A stretch of DNA of 64,000 bases, from NCBI RefSeq assembly GCF_004364345.1, contig NZ_SOCA01000009.1, positions 62,001 through 126,000 on the forward strand. Reading direction: 5' to 3'. A program made the translations under genes and the position numbers. Source of the stretch: Prosthecobacter fusiformis. GTDB taxonomy: Bacteria; Verrucomicrobiota; Verrucomicrobiia; Verrucomicrobiales; Verrucomicrobiaceae. The notes beneath the pieces were generated by a model that did not search any database, was not told where the DNA came from, and saw only the letters and a program-made list of their open reading frames with translations. This document shows, in pieces, positions 23,907 to 32,166 of this stretch (position 1 is its first letter; every line of letters begins with the position of its first letter).

Positions 23907-25352
23907 ATGCCTGCTCCCAAACTGACCTCCACCCAATGGCTGATCTGCTTCATTGCTTCGATCGGCTTCGCCTTCGACATTTATGAACTGCTGATGCTGC
24001 CGCTGATTGTCGGACCGGCACTGCAAGAACTCATCGGCGCAGCGCCGGGGACACCAGAATTCAACAGTTGGGTTGGGAAGCTGTTTTATATCCCCGCCAT
24101 CGCCGGGGGTGTCTTTGGTCTTTTGGGCGGTTATCTGACCGACCGGCTGGGCAGACGGCGCGTGCTGACCTGGAGCATTCTTATCTATGCCTTTTCAGCC
24201 TTTGCCGCTGGCTATTCCACCAGTGTGGAGATGCTGCTGTTTTTCCGCTGCTTGGTCTTTATCGGTGTGTGTGTGGAGTTCGTGGCGGCAGTGGCCTGGT
24301 TGGCCGAGCTGTTCCCGGATCCGAAACAGCGTGAAAAAGTGCTGGGCTATACCCAGGCCTTTTCATCCATCGGCGGTCTGCTGGTGGCTGTGGCCAATGG
24401 GCTGTGCATCAAGTATTCGCTGAATTTCCCGGCTATCCACTTCCCCGATTTCCTGAGCGGGATGTTTGGCGGCGGTGTCGTGACCGATGAGCATGCGGCT
24501 TGGCGTTATACGCTGATGTCCGGCCTTATCCCGGCGATTCCTCTGATCATCATCCGGCCCTTCCTTCCAGAATCGCCAGCCTGGGCGCAGAAGAAGGCCG
24601 CAGGAACTCTCAAACGCCCAAGCCTGGGAGAGCTCTTCACGCCGGAACTTCGTCGCACAACCTTGGTCACGACGGCGATGTTCGCCATGGCGTATGGAGC
24701 AGCCTTTGGAGCCATCCAGCACATCCCGCGCATCATTCCAGGTCTGCCTGAAGTGAAAGCCGCATCCGCAGCAGCCTCCGAAGCGGCGGCGACGGCCAAT
24801 GCAGGCAAACCGCCTGAAGTGATCAAAAAAGCCTCCATCGTGGCAGGCAAAAAGGCTGAGCAATCCATCGCGGCCAATACAACCAAGATCCAGGAAGTGG
24901 GCGGTCTGGTCGGGCGCTTTCTCCTGGCGGCGCTGGCCGTGGTCATTGTCAGCCGTCGCAAGCTGCTGCGGTTGTTCGTGGTGCCTGGACTGGCGGTGAT
25001 GCCCCTGGTTTTTGCCTACTGCGCAGTGACGGGCCTGATACCGCTGCAAATCGGCATTTTCTTCGCCGGGCTCCTGACGGTAGCCCAATTCAGCTTCTGG
25101 GGAAATTATCTGCCCCGTGTGTATCCGATGCATCTGCGGGGGACCGGAGAAAGTTTTGCGGCCAACATTGGCGGACGGCTCATCGGCACTTCCTTTGCCT
25201 GGGTGACAACCACCCTGGCGACGACGACGGATCTGGCCGCAGCTCCTGCGAAGCTGGCATATACCGCAGCAGCCGTAGGCTTCGGGGTGTATCTGGTGAG
25301 CCTCATCCTGTCCTTCTTCCTGCCGGAACCGAAGGAAGAATTGCTGGATTGA
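23907..25352 (+). CDS. Major facilitator superfamily transporter with an Ala-rich loop insertion
   Basis: The 481-residue protein has about 12 hydrophobic helices. It opens with GFAFDIYELLMLPLIVGPAL, and the conserved loop 2-3 signature of sugar/acid MFS carriers appears as GYLTDRLGRRRVL. The usual central loop is replaced by an extra stretch of about 50 residues (279-330), rich in Ala, Lys and Glu, between two helices. This loop is not typical of the family. Position next to a periplasmic sugar isomerase suggests carbohydrate or sugar acid uptake, but the substrate is unknown. A strong terminator follows. Confidence 0.85.
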   Translation: MPAPKLTSTQWLICFIASIGFAFDIYELLMLPLIVGPALQELIGAAPGTPEFNSWVGKLFYIPAIAGGVFGLLGGYLTDRLGRRRVLTWSILIYAFSAFAAGYSTSVEMLLFFRCLVFIGVCVEFVAAVAWLAELFPDPKQREKVLGYTQAFSSIGGLLVAVANGLCIKYSLNFPAIHFPDFLSGMFGGGVVTDEHAAWRYTLMSGLIPAIPLIIIRPFLPESPAWAQKKAAGTLKRPSLGELFTPELRRTTLVTTAMFAMAYGAAFGAIQHIPRIIPGLPEVKAASAAASEAAATANAGKPPEVIKKASIVAGKKAEQSIAANTTKIQEVGGLVGRFLLAALAVVIVSRRKLLRLFVVPGLAVMPLVFAYCAVTGLIPLQIGIFFAGLLTVAQFSFWGNYLPRVYPMHLRGTGESFAANIGGRLIGTSFAWVTTTLATTTDLAAAPAKLAYTAAAVGFGVYLVSLILSFFLPEPKEELLD

Positions 25353-25373
25353 TCCGAAATTAAAACATTATCC

Positions 25374-25403
25374 AAAAGGGCGGCAGCGATGCCGCCCTTT
25401 TTT
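25374..25403. terminator. Strong rho-independent terminator
   Basis: The 12-bp stem AAAAGGGCGGCA with loop GCGA and its complement TGCCGCCCTTTT ends in a T-run to 25403. It lies between the MFS stop (25352) and the stop of the pseudouridine synthase gene (25402) on the other strand, and can serve both. Confidence 0.9.
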
Positions 25404-26097
25404 ATGCCGGGTCGGCGGGCAGCTCCAGCATCTGCCATTCCCCAGGGGCGAGGTTGCCCAGGGTGTAGTCTCCGAAACGGCTACGATGCAGCTTTTCCAC
25501 ATGCCAGCCCTGACTGGCGAACATGCGGCGGACTTGATGATACCTTCCCTCCATGAGGGTGAGTGAGGCGGTAAGGGGGCTGGTGATCTCCAGCTTCGCA
25601 GGCAAGCAGGGTTTCTCCTCACCCCGCAGCATGACACCGCCGCTGGCGAAAGTGGCGATGAGGGCAGGGTCCAGTTCACGGTCCACGGTGACCTCGTAGA
25701 TCTTTTCCACCTCCGCCTTGGGAGAGGTGTAGCGGTGCACCAGCGGGCCGAGGTCGGTGATGAGAATGAGGCCGCTGGTGTTCTTGTCCAGACGGCCGAT
25801 GCTGGTGACGGCAGGCTTCCGCGCCATCCACTGCGCAGGCAGCAGTTCATAGATGGTCGGTCCTTCGCCATCGCTGTGCGTGCAGACATGCCCAAGCGGC
25901 TTGTGCAGCATGGCCAGGAGGCCGTAAGGAGCCTCCAGGGCTGCGCCATCCAGGGTCACGTCCGCAGCCTCCACTTTTTGATCCGGTTTTTTTAAAATGA
26001 GGTCTCCGCTGCGCACGCGCCCGGCTTTGACAATGTCCGCGACCTGTTTGCGCGAACCATAGCCGAGGGAGGAGAGAAGCTGGTCGAGGCGGGGCAC
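25402..26097 (-). CDS. RsuA/RluB-type pseudouridine synthase
   Basis: The protein has 231 residues: an N-terminal S4 RNA-binding domain (about 1-60, LDQLLSSLGYGSRKQVADIV), then a pseudouridine synthase domain with the catalytic aspartate in GRLDKNTSGLILITD and the C-terminal GRYHQVRRMFA. It isomerises a uridine in rRNA. Which rRNA position is modified is not clear, because the window has a second paralogue at 28233. Length and domain order are normal for RsuA. Confidence 0.9.
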   Translation of the reverse strand: MPRLDQLLSSLGYGSRKQVADIVKAGRVRSGDLILKKPDQKVEAADVTLDGAALEAPYGLLAMLHKPLGHVCTHSDGEGPTIYELLPAQWMARKPAVTSIGRLDKNTSGLILITDLGPLVHRYTSPKAEVEKIYEVTVDRELDPALIATFASGGVMLRGEEKPCLPAKLEITSPLTASLTLMEGRYHQVRRMFASQGWHVEKLHRSRFGDYTLGNLAPGEWQMLELPADPA

Positions 26098-26157
26098 GGG
26101 ATCAGGCTAGCGGTGCCAATGATCTGTGCAAGCCTGCGAAGCTATATCCCACGGAGC

Positions 26158-27210
26158 TTAAAAAGGCCGCAATTCCACGCCTCCGCAATCCTTGCAGAGG
26201 GCAGCCCCGGCCTGAAACTGGGCCTGGCAACTGGGGCAATAGCTGACGGAGCCAAGTTGTGGGGCAGGTGGAGCATCGATTTCAGAAACGGGATATCCTT
26301 CTTTCTCCAGGTAATCTTCCAAAATACGGCTTTGAAGAACGGCGGTGGAGCCAGACCGATAGCGAGCCTGTTTCCAATAGCGTTTTGCGAGAAGCCTCCA
26401 GGCTGCGTCTCCCAGGAGAGCACGGGGGGCCAGGGGATGAGAGGGAAGACTCACGGCTGCATCGGCAAAATGATCCGCTGCGCGCATGGCCTGCTGGGGG
26501 AGTAAAGCGATGGCAAGGGTCTTCCAAAAACGCCAAGGAATGCCCTGACTACGCCTGTAAAAGAGAATGGCCTGGGTCAACTGCCAGAGGAGCAGTGCAC
26601 CTGCTGCCCACAAAACGGCCACCCCTTCTCCCAACCAGCGGTAAAGCGCGACGATGACCATGAAGGTCCACACAAAGATGAAACTGCCGAGGTGACGAAG
26701 CGCGCGCGTTCGACTGCTGAGAGACGCGGCCAAGTCTGTGATGGGTCCAGCCTGGAGAGATTGATGCGCCGAAGCAAGGAAACTGGCTTCCCTTTCTTCC
26801 TGAGAAAAAGTCATCCATTGTTGCACTTGTTGTTGGGCCTGGAGTGCATGCGCTTCACTCAGGCAGCGAACAGGGAGCCTTGGGCTGAGGTGGAGAGTGC
26901 GACCTTCCACTCTTGGTTTCACTTCCTCCCAAGGAAGCAAATGCGGGTGGCGATCATCGAGATTTACCTCCAGCCCTTCAGCAGCGGGGATGAGCTGCCA
27001 GGGCAGGGTAACAAGGTGCACCTGCAAAGGTGGCAAGAAACTGAGGAGCGCCGGGCTGCGCCCCCCAAGTGTGATGGGCTGAAACGGCCTATGTCCGCGC
27101 CAGTGACTGCCACTGCCAGTGAGCATCTGGCTGCGGGGGGGCAGCCAGCGCACGCACTCGATAAGATAGAGCGCGACAAAAAGCAGCAGCAGGTACTGGC
27201 CGTCAGTCAT
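26158..27210 (-). CDS. Membrane protein with C-terminal zinc ribbon, unknown function
   Basis: The protein has 350 residues. One helix at the N-terminus (about 5-20) and two in the middle (about 185-205 and 210-230; FIFVWTFMVIVALYRW and LWAAGALLLWQL) flank a large hydrophilic part. The C-terminus ends in a CPSC...CKDCGG zinc ribbon. The family was not recognised. The gene starts 6 bp after the DUF2167 gene stop on the same strand, so the two are almost certainly an operon and may form a membrane complex. Confidence 0.7.
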   Translation of the reverse strand: MTDGQYLLLLFVALYLIECVRWLPPRSQMLTGSGSHWRGHRPFQPITLGGRSPALLSFLPPLQVHLVTLPWQLIPAAEGLEVNLDDRHPHLLPWEEVKPRVEGRTLHLSPRLPVRCLSEAHALQAQQQVQQWMTFSQEEREASFLASAHQSLQAGPITDLAASLSSRTRALRHLGSFIFVWTFMVIVALYRWLGEGVAVLWAAGALLLWQLTQAILFYRRSQGIPWRFWKTLAIALLPQQAMRAADHFADAAVSLPSHPLAPRALLGDAAWRLLAKRYWKQARYRSGSTAVLQSRILEDYLEKEGYPVSEIDAPPAPQLGSVSYCPSCQAQFQAGAALCKDCGGVELRPF

Positions 27211-27216
27211 GCACGG

Positions 27217-28131
27217 TCAGATCTGTTCGCGCTTACCGAACAGTTTGCCAATGAGACTTTTGATGGCCACGCCGGCTCCAACCACCAGCAGGATAGCGGC
27301 TTTGCCCAGCTTTCCGACGAAGCCAGCCAGCTTGGCAAACAGACCCATTTTCCCAGCCGCCACGGCCGCACCGCCAGCGACCAGGGCCGTGAGACCATAC
27401 TTGGCCACTTTATCCCCCGGCTGGTATTCGGCATAACTGTTGCCGGTGAGGTATTGATAACCGGAGATGATGCTCTGGTATTGGGGCAGGAGAGTGGTCA
27501 TTTCATCAGGCGTACAGACGAGGTCAACCTTCATCACTCCACTGCGGCCCAAGAGTCGGGTACTGTAGTTGATGGATTCGCCATTGGCCGAGCCTACGCG
27601 CACGGCCCATTCCAGGTTTTTAGTCTGGTCATTAAACCGGGGTGCCACGGCCCAGCCGAGCAGCTTCAGTTCCCCAAGCCCCATCTCCCGACGGCGCTCA
27701 TTGCCGATTTCCTGGCCTTCTTGCAAAGAGGCCAGCATGGCATCCGCATCAAGCTTGTCTTTCTCGTCGTCTTTGACGTAGCCAGAGTCTTCAAACTCAA
27801 AAATGACCCAAGGACCTTCGCCCTCAGTCGTCAGCATACCGAGCTCGCTCTCACCAGTGAGGTTGCCATAAAGCTCCAGGAGAGAGCGGGTGCCGTTGCC
27901 GTCGGTGAAGCGCCAGCCTTGAGGAATATTCACCTGGGCAATGCTGCCCAGAGTGCCAGTGCCCTGGCGGGTCCAGCCAAAGGATTCAATTTTGTCCATG
28001 AAGGCCTTCTGCCGCGCTGCGCGCTCCTCTGGCGTAGGCGGGGCCTCTGCCGGAACTTCTTGGGCAGGACAAAAGGAGACAACCAGGCCCATCAGGAGAC
28101 CTGCCAATGTGAGTGTGCGTAGGTTTGACAT
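27217..28131 (-). CDS. DUF2167 membrane protein
   Basis: The start at 28129-28131 is chosen because AAGGAG lies 6 nt upstream and the next residues form a signal peptide (MSNLRTLTLAGLLMGLVVSF). The 304-residue product carries DUF2167 words: VNIPQGWRFTDGNGTRSLLE, GPWVIFEFEDSGYVKDDEK and LLGWAVAPRFNDQTKNLEWA. Two hydrophobic stretches near the C-terminus (about 250-290) anchor it. The family's role is unknown. It is the first gene of a two-gene operon with a zinc-ribbon membrane protein. Confidence 0.85.
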   Translation of the reverse strand: MSNLRTLTLAGLLMGLVVSFCPAQEVPAEAPPTPEERAARQKAFMDKIESFGWTRQGTGTLGSIAQVNIPQGWRFTDGNGTRSLLELYGNLTGESELGMLTTEGEGPWVIFEFEDSGYVKDDEKDKLDADAMLASLQEGQEIGNERRREMGLGELKLLGWAVAPRFNDQTKNLEWAVRVGSANGESINYSTRLLGRSGVMKVDLVCTPDEMTTLLPQYQSIISGYQYLTGNSYAEYQPGDKVAKYGLTALVAGGAAVAAGKMGLFAKLAGFVGKLGKAAILLVVGAGVAIKSLIGKLFGKREQI

Positions 28132-28232
28132 AAGATCTCCTTGGAATGGATTTGCGGGCAGATTAACGGAGCACCGAAAGCCGTCGTCAAGTAAAGCATC
28201 CAAGCGATTTGCAAAGTGGTGAGGATCTATCC

Positions 28233-28925
28233 TTAAAAAAGGGCGACTTGCTGGGGCGTCAGTTCACGCCATTGTCCGGGCAGCAAATCTGCGGGCAAGT
28301 GAAGCCCGCCGATGCTCTCCCGGTGCAGGGCAGTGACGCGATTTTGCACGCGGTGAAACATGCGCTTCACCTGGTGATAACGGCCTTCATGGAGAGTCAG
28401 GCGGGCACGCCGTGGGGCCAGTATTTCCAAAGCAGCGGGCAGGGTGGTCAGGTCTTCCGTATGGAAATAAAAGCCTGCGGCAAAGGCGGAGACGGCTTCG
28501 GGCACAATGTCTTCCGCTGTCTCCACCAGATACACCTTGGGCACCAGCTCCAGGGGCTCGGTCACGCGTTTGGACCAGCGGCCGTCGTTGGTCAGGAGGA
28601 CCAGGCCGGAGGTGTTGCGATCCAGACGCCCGGCGATGTGCAAAGTGTGTTTATCGGGGTCATCCAGCAGGTCGATGACGGTGGGGTGCACGGGATCCGT
28701 GGTGGCGCTGAGGATGCCGACGGGTTTGTGCAGCATAAGATAAAGAACCCGCTGGGATTGCTGGAGGACTTCCTCATCCAGCTCAATGCGGGTAAAGCGG
28801 CCGACTTCCTCCTGGTTATTCGTGCAGATGACGCCATCTACCCGGATGCGCCGGGCGGCAATCAGCCGATGGGCGGCAGTGCGGCCCATGGAGGATTGTT
28901 TGGCCAAAAAGCGGTCCAGTTTCAT
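28233..28925 (-). CDS. RsuA-family pseudouridine synthase (second copy)
   Basis: The protein has 230 residues with an S4 domain (LDRFLAKQSSMGRTAAHRLI) and a catalytic domain carrying GRLDRNTSGLVLLTNDG with the active-site aspartate, ending with EGRYHQVKRMFH. The lower similarity to the copy at 25402 outside the motifs suggests a different rRNA target, for example 16S position 516 for RsuA. It has no operon partner. Confidence 0.9.
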   Translation of the reverse strand: MKLDRFLAKQSSMGRTAAHRLIAARRIRVDGVICTNNQEEVGRFTRIELDEEVLQQSQRVLYLMLHKPVGILSATTDPVHPTVIDLLDDPDKHTLHIAGRLDRNTSGLVLLTNDGRWSKRVTEPLELVPKVYLVETAEDIVPEAVSAFAAGFYFHTEDLTTLPAALEILAPRRARLTLHEGRYHQVKRMFHRVQNRVTALHRESIGGLHLPADLLPGQWRELTPQQVALF

Positions 28926-29038
28926 GCAGGCTCTTCATCGCACGAAGGCATGAGGACGTCCAGAAAAGGGGTGGCAACCCGCGCGTGAGTCCGAGGAAAA
29001 TCTTTGAGGGCCTGATTGGCTGACGTAGTACACAGCGT

Positions 29039-29374
29039 GTGACTGCATCCACCTCCCCAGAACCGGACATCCCCGGCGGCTATGACCGCGAAGTGGTGGC
29101 CCGTGTGTGGGGCCTGGCCCAGGTCATTCCAGGCAATGACCCGGAGGTGTGGCGTAAAGATGAATTCGGCGCATGGATCCACCGCCATGACTATCGGCAT
29201 CGGCACAGTGAATTTGGCTGGGAAATCGCCGACTATGGGTATCGACGCCAAGTCGGCGGGCTGGCTTCCCTGCGGCCCATGCAATGGCAAAACCACGTGG
29301 ACTTCATGGTGGCGGCGAGGCGGCCCGCCGTGATGACGGCAGACGGCCTGCGCAATGCGAGGCAGCTTGTATAA
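29039..29374 (+). CDS. HNH-nuclease-like protein with degenerate active site
   Basis: A GTG start gives 111 residues. The segments VIPGNDPEVWRKDEFGAWI, SEFGWEIADYGYRRQVGG and LRPMQWQNHVD align by eye with HNH endonuclease-like proteins that read WRKDxxGAWI, GWEIDHI.P and NLxPLQWxNN. The metal-binding Asp-His pair of the HNH core is replaced here by Ala-Asp-Tyr and the Asn-Leu pair by Ser-Leu, so nuclease activity is doubtful. It could be a DNA-binding derivative of the fold. It stands alone between divergent and convergent genes. Confidence 0.6.
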   Translation: MTASTSPEPDIPGGYDREVVARVWGLAQVIPGNDPEVWRKDEFGAWIHRHDYRHRHSEFGWEIADYGYRRQVGGLASLRPMQWQNHVDFMVAARRPAVMTADGLRNARQLV

Positions 29375-29395
29375 AAGAATTTCTGGCGAGTTCGG

Positions 29396-30895
29396 TTATA
29401 GCCAGCCAGTCTGATTCAGCCTGCCGGTCAGCTCCATCTGACGCTCGAGCTGGGCTGCGTACAGGGCTGCATTCTCCGAATTCGGTTTGCAACGGGTGGA
29501 TTCATCCAGCGTCACAAGCCTGGCGCAGAGGCTGTCATAACTGACGGTTTCACCTTTTTCGTTAGCCTGGGCATAGGCGGCCTGGATGGCAGCGCCCAGA
29601 GCAGCCCCCTCACTGGTATCAAGGGTGACGACTTCCGCATTGAAACAATCGGCGGCGATCTGACGCCAGACACTGCTTTTGCTGCCGCCACCCGTGAGGC
29701 GGATTTCCGTGGGGTTCATGCCCAGGTCACGGAAGCGCTTGAGACCATAAGCGAGGCCCAGCGTGGCTCCTTCCACCGCTGCACGGGCGATGTTTTGCGG
29801 CGTCATATTACCGGGCCGCAGACCATGGATCACGCCACTGCCGTTAGGAAGATTGGGTGTGCGCTCGCCATTCAGGTACGGCAGGAACATGACTCCCTCC
29901 GCCCCAGCAGGTGCAGCCTTCACGGCTTCTTCGAGCTGCTGAAGATCCCATCCCTGCATCAAGCGTACCTGCTCTGTCACAACGGTGACATTCATGGTGC
30001 AGACGAGGGGCAGCCACTGGTCTGTACTATCACAAAAAGCAGCCACCTCACCCTGGCCATCCACCACAGGATGGGAGGCGACTCCGTAAAGTGTGCCACT
30101 GGTACCGAAGCTGGCGGTGATGACGCCGGGCTTGATGTTTCCTGTGCCAATGGCTCCCATCATATTATCCCCGCCGCCGGCGCTGATGATGACGTTTTCA
30201 CTGAGGCCCCAGGCCTGGGCAAGCTGTGGACGCAAACGACCATGGACACTCCGGCTGGACCCCAGCTCCGGCAACATGGAGCGGACACGAGGGTCGATGT
30301 AATCGCAGAGTTCATAGCTCCATTCGCGGCTGTTCACATTCAGGATGCCCATGCCGGAGGCATCTCCGTATTCCATGCGCTTCACACCGCTGAGCCAGAA
30401 ATTGATGTAATCGTGGGGCAGCAGGATGGAGGTCGTTTTAGCAAAATTCTCCGGCTCATTCTGCTTCATCCAGAGCAGCTTTGGGATGGTGTAGCCGGGC
30501 AGCATGGCATTGCCTGCGAGGGCGATGAGGCCGGGCTGGCCACCGAATTCATGGGCCAACTCCTCACACTGGGCCTGGGTGGAAGTATCGCACCACAGCT
30601 TGGCCGGGCGCACGGGCTTATCATCCGCATCGAGGGCCACCAGACCATGCTGCTGACCGCTGACGCCGATGCCTGCGATTTTGGCGCTGTCCGCACCGAG
30701 TTTCTCCAGGCACTGTTTTACACAACTGTCCACGGCATCCAGCCAGTCCTGCGGATGCTGCTCAAGGTGCCCGGCAGGCAAGCCATCGATCAAATCATAA
30801 GCGCTGTGACCGGAGGCAACAATCTTGCCGCTGTCCAGATCCAGAACGATGGCCTTCGTGCTCTGGGTGCCGCTGTCAATGCCGAGGAAATACAT
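29396..30895 (-). CDS. xylB: Xylulokinase (FGGY family)
   Basis: The start at 30893-30895 begins MYFLGIDSGTQSTKAIVLDL, the ATPase-type phosphate 1 motif of FGGY sugar kinases. The 499-residue product has the family blocks GVSGQQHGLVALD, GGGDNMMGAIGTG, GGGSKSSVWRQI and EGAALGAAIQAAYA. XylB phosphorylates D-xylulose with ATP. Here it stands alone: no xylose isomerase, transporter or regulator is adjacent. Length is normal (about 490 residues). Confidence 0.9.
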   Translation of the reverse strand: MYFLGIDSGTQSTKAIVLDLDSGKIVASGHSAYDLIDGLPAGHLEQHPQDWLDAVDSCVKQCLEKLGADSAKIAGIGVSGQQHGLVALDADDKPVRPAKLWCDTSTQAQCEELAHEFGGQPGLIALAGNAMLPGYTIPKLLWMKQNEPENFAKTTSILLPHDYINFWLSGVKRMEYGDASGMGILNVNSREWSYELCDYIDPRVRSMLPELGSSRSVHGRLRPQLAQAWGLSENVIISAGGGDNMMGAIGTGNIKPGVITASFGTSGTLYGVASHPVVDGQGEVAAFCDSTDQWLPLVCTMNVTVVTEQVRLMQGWDLQQLEEAVKAAPAGAEGVMFLPYLNGERTPNLPNGSGVIHGLRPGNMTPQNIARAAVEGATLGLAYGLKRFRDLGMNPTEIRLTGGGSKSSVWRQIAADCFNAEVVTLDTSEGAALGAAIQAAYAQANEKGETVSYDSLCARLVTLDESTRCKPNSENAALYAAQLERQMELTGRLNQTGWL

Positions 30896-31090
30896 GGTGG
30901 TGGGTGGGTGCAAAAGCGCCGCCATCATTGGCAGGCGGACGGTATCACGGCAATGGCAAAAAATGAATCCCGGCAGAAGGATAAAGTCAGAGCCTAGTCA
31001 CAGCTAAGGCGGGACCGGGGTCATTCTATGCAATCGCCCTGTTGCCTTGGGGGTTCGTCTGCGACACAATGCGGGACACTGATTTAAATC

Positions 31091-31468
31091 ATGGTCACCA
31101 AACTCCTTCACACCCGCTATCGCGTGAACGATCTGGACAAGACCGTGACGTTTTACAAAGACGTCCTCGGCCTGCAAGAGATCAAACGCCACAAATCCCC
31201 ACGCGGCTCTGAACTGGTCTTCCTGAAGACCCCGAACAGCGATGAGCTCATCGAAATCTGCTCCTTCCCGGCCAGCGGCCCAGTCACCCTGGGGCCGGAT
31301 GTCACCCACCTGGCCTTCGAGGTGGATGACCTGGAATCCTTCGCCAAGCATGCCGCGGAAAAAGGTTATCCGTTTTCAGATGGTCCTACGGAAAGCTCCA
31401 GCGGCACGTTTGCCTTCATCGATGCTCCCGAGGGCTATGAAATAGAACTGATCCAATACCGGAAGTAG
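31091..31468 (+). CDS. Glyoxalase I-like VOC protein
   Basis: The protein has 125 residues with the lactoylglutathione lyase pattern: HTRYRVNDLDKTVTFYKDVL with the first metal His, then ELVFLKTPNSDELIEI with a Glu, then VTHLAFEVDDLE with a His and a late Glu in GYEIELIQY. This four-ligand set is that of GloA-like enzymes, which detoxify methylglyoxal or act on related thiol adducts. It starts a plus-strand run that continues with a BrnT-like pair; no regulatory sites are visible in the 195 bp divergent spacer with xylB. Confidence 0.85.
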   Translation: MVTKLLHTRYRVNDLDKTVTFYKDVLGLQEIKRHKSPRGSELVFLKTPNSDELIEICSFPASGPVTLGPDVTHLAFEVDDLESFAKHAAEKGYPFSDGPTESSSGTFAFIDAPEGYEIELIQYRK

Positions 31469-31516
31469 GCACAAAAGGAGCCGCCGGTAACGTTGATACT
31501 CAATAGATAACTTATT

Positions 31517-31795
31517 ATGGACTTCGACTGGATTGGCGTTGCCTTTGATCTCACCAAGCTGCCTCCCAAGGATATTGAGGAGTCGTTTGAAGATCCGTTT
31601 TCCCTGAAGCTGCTGCCGGATGATAATGGCGACGGCACTAGCGCCCGCTATTACAACCTGGGCAAGGCCCTGAGCGGGCGTGCTGTTTTCGGGGTTTTTT
31701 GGACCGACGGCAAACGCTACCGAGTCATTTATGCCCGAGACATGACGCACACGGAGGCGGATTTTTTTGAGCGCAAGAAAGCGGAGGACATGTAA
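31517..31795 (+). CDS. BrnT-like toxin
   Basis: The protein has 92 residues. The BrnT RNase-like fold is suggested by ESFEDPFSLKLLPDD, then RYYNLGKALSGRAVFGVFW, then RYRVIYARDMTHTEADFFERK, which match the family's FEDP, RY...G and R(V/I)I.AR..T..E blocks. The N-terminus lacks the usual W-x-x-x-K-N-x-x-K-H run, so it is a divergent member. The stop lies 2 nt before the start of the next gene, whose product looks like the antitoxin. It would block translation by cleaving mRNA. Confidence 0.7.
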   Translation: MDFDWIGVAFDLTKLPPKDIEESFEDPFSLKLLPDDNGDGTSARYYNLGKALSGRAVFGVFWTDGKRYRVIYARDMTHTEADFFERKKAEDM

Positions 31796-31797
31796 TC

Positions 31798-32124
31798 ATG
31801 GAACCATCACGACGCAAAAACGAAACCACGCAGATCCCCCGGTTCAGTGATGAACTGCCGGCGATCCTGGCCTGGAAAGAAGTCCCTTCCTTCGATAGCC
31901 CGGAGGCAGAAGGAAAGTTTTGGGAAAAACATCAGGTGGACCCGCGGCTGATGCAGATGTCCATCCACCGCTCAGACGTCCGTGAATCCACCACCATCAC
32001 GTTGAGATTCGATCCACGGATGCTCAGCCGGATCAAGCGGATCGCCCGGCGGCGGTATTTAAACTACCAGAGCATGATCAAGCAGTGGCTCAGCGAGCGT
32101 ATGGAGCAGGAAATGAGGGACTGA
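31798..32124 (+). CDS. BrnA/CopG-type antitoxin
   Basis: The 108-residue product ends in a ribbon-helix-helix domain: ESTTITLRFDPRMLSRIKRIARR, then YLNYQSMIKQWLSERMEQEM. The middle part (LMQMSIHRSDVRE) is typical of CopG/BrnA antitoxins that bind their promoter and neutralise the toxin. It follows the BrnT-like gene with only 2 bp between. The order (toxin first) is that of BrnTA systems, which autorepress their operon. Confidence 0.8.
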   Translation: MEPSRRKNETTQIPRFSDELPAILAWKEVPSFDSPEAEGKFWEKHQVDPRLMQMSIHRSDVRESTTITLRFDPRMLSRIKRIARRRYLNYQSMIKQWLSERMEQEMRD

Positions 32125-32166
32125 CTTCTGGATTGAGCACAGGCTCACGTAGGGCTACTTCACCGC

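Noticed and set aside
29795..30997. 400-residue plus-strand frame over xylB
   Set aside because: The minus strand encodes a full FGGY kinase; the plus-strand product has no motif.
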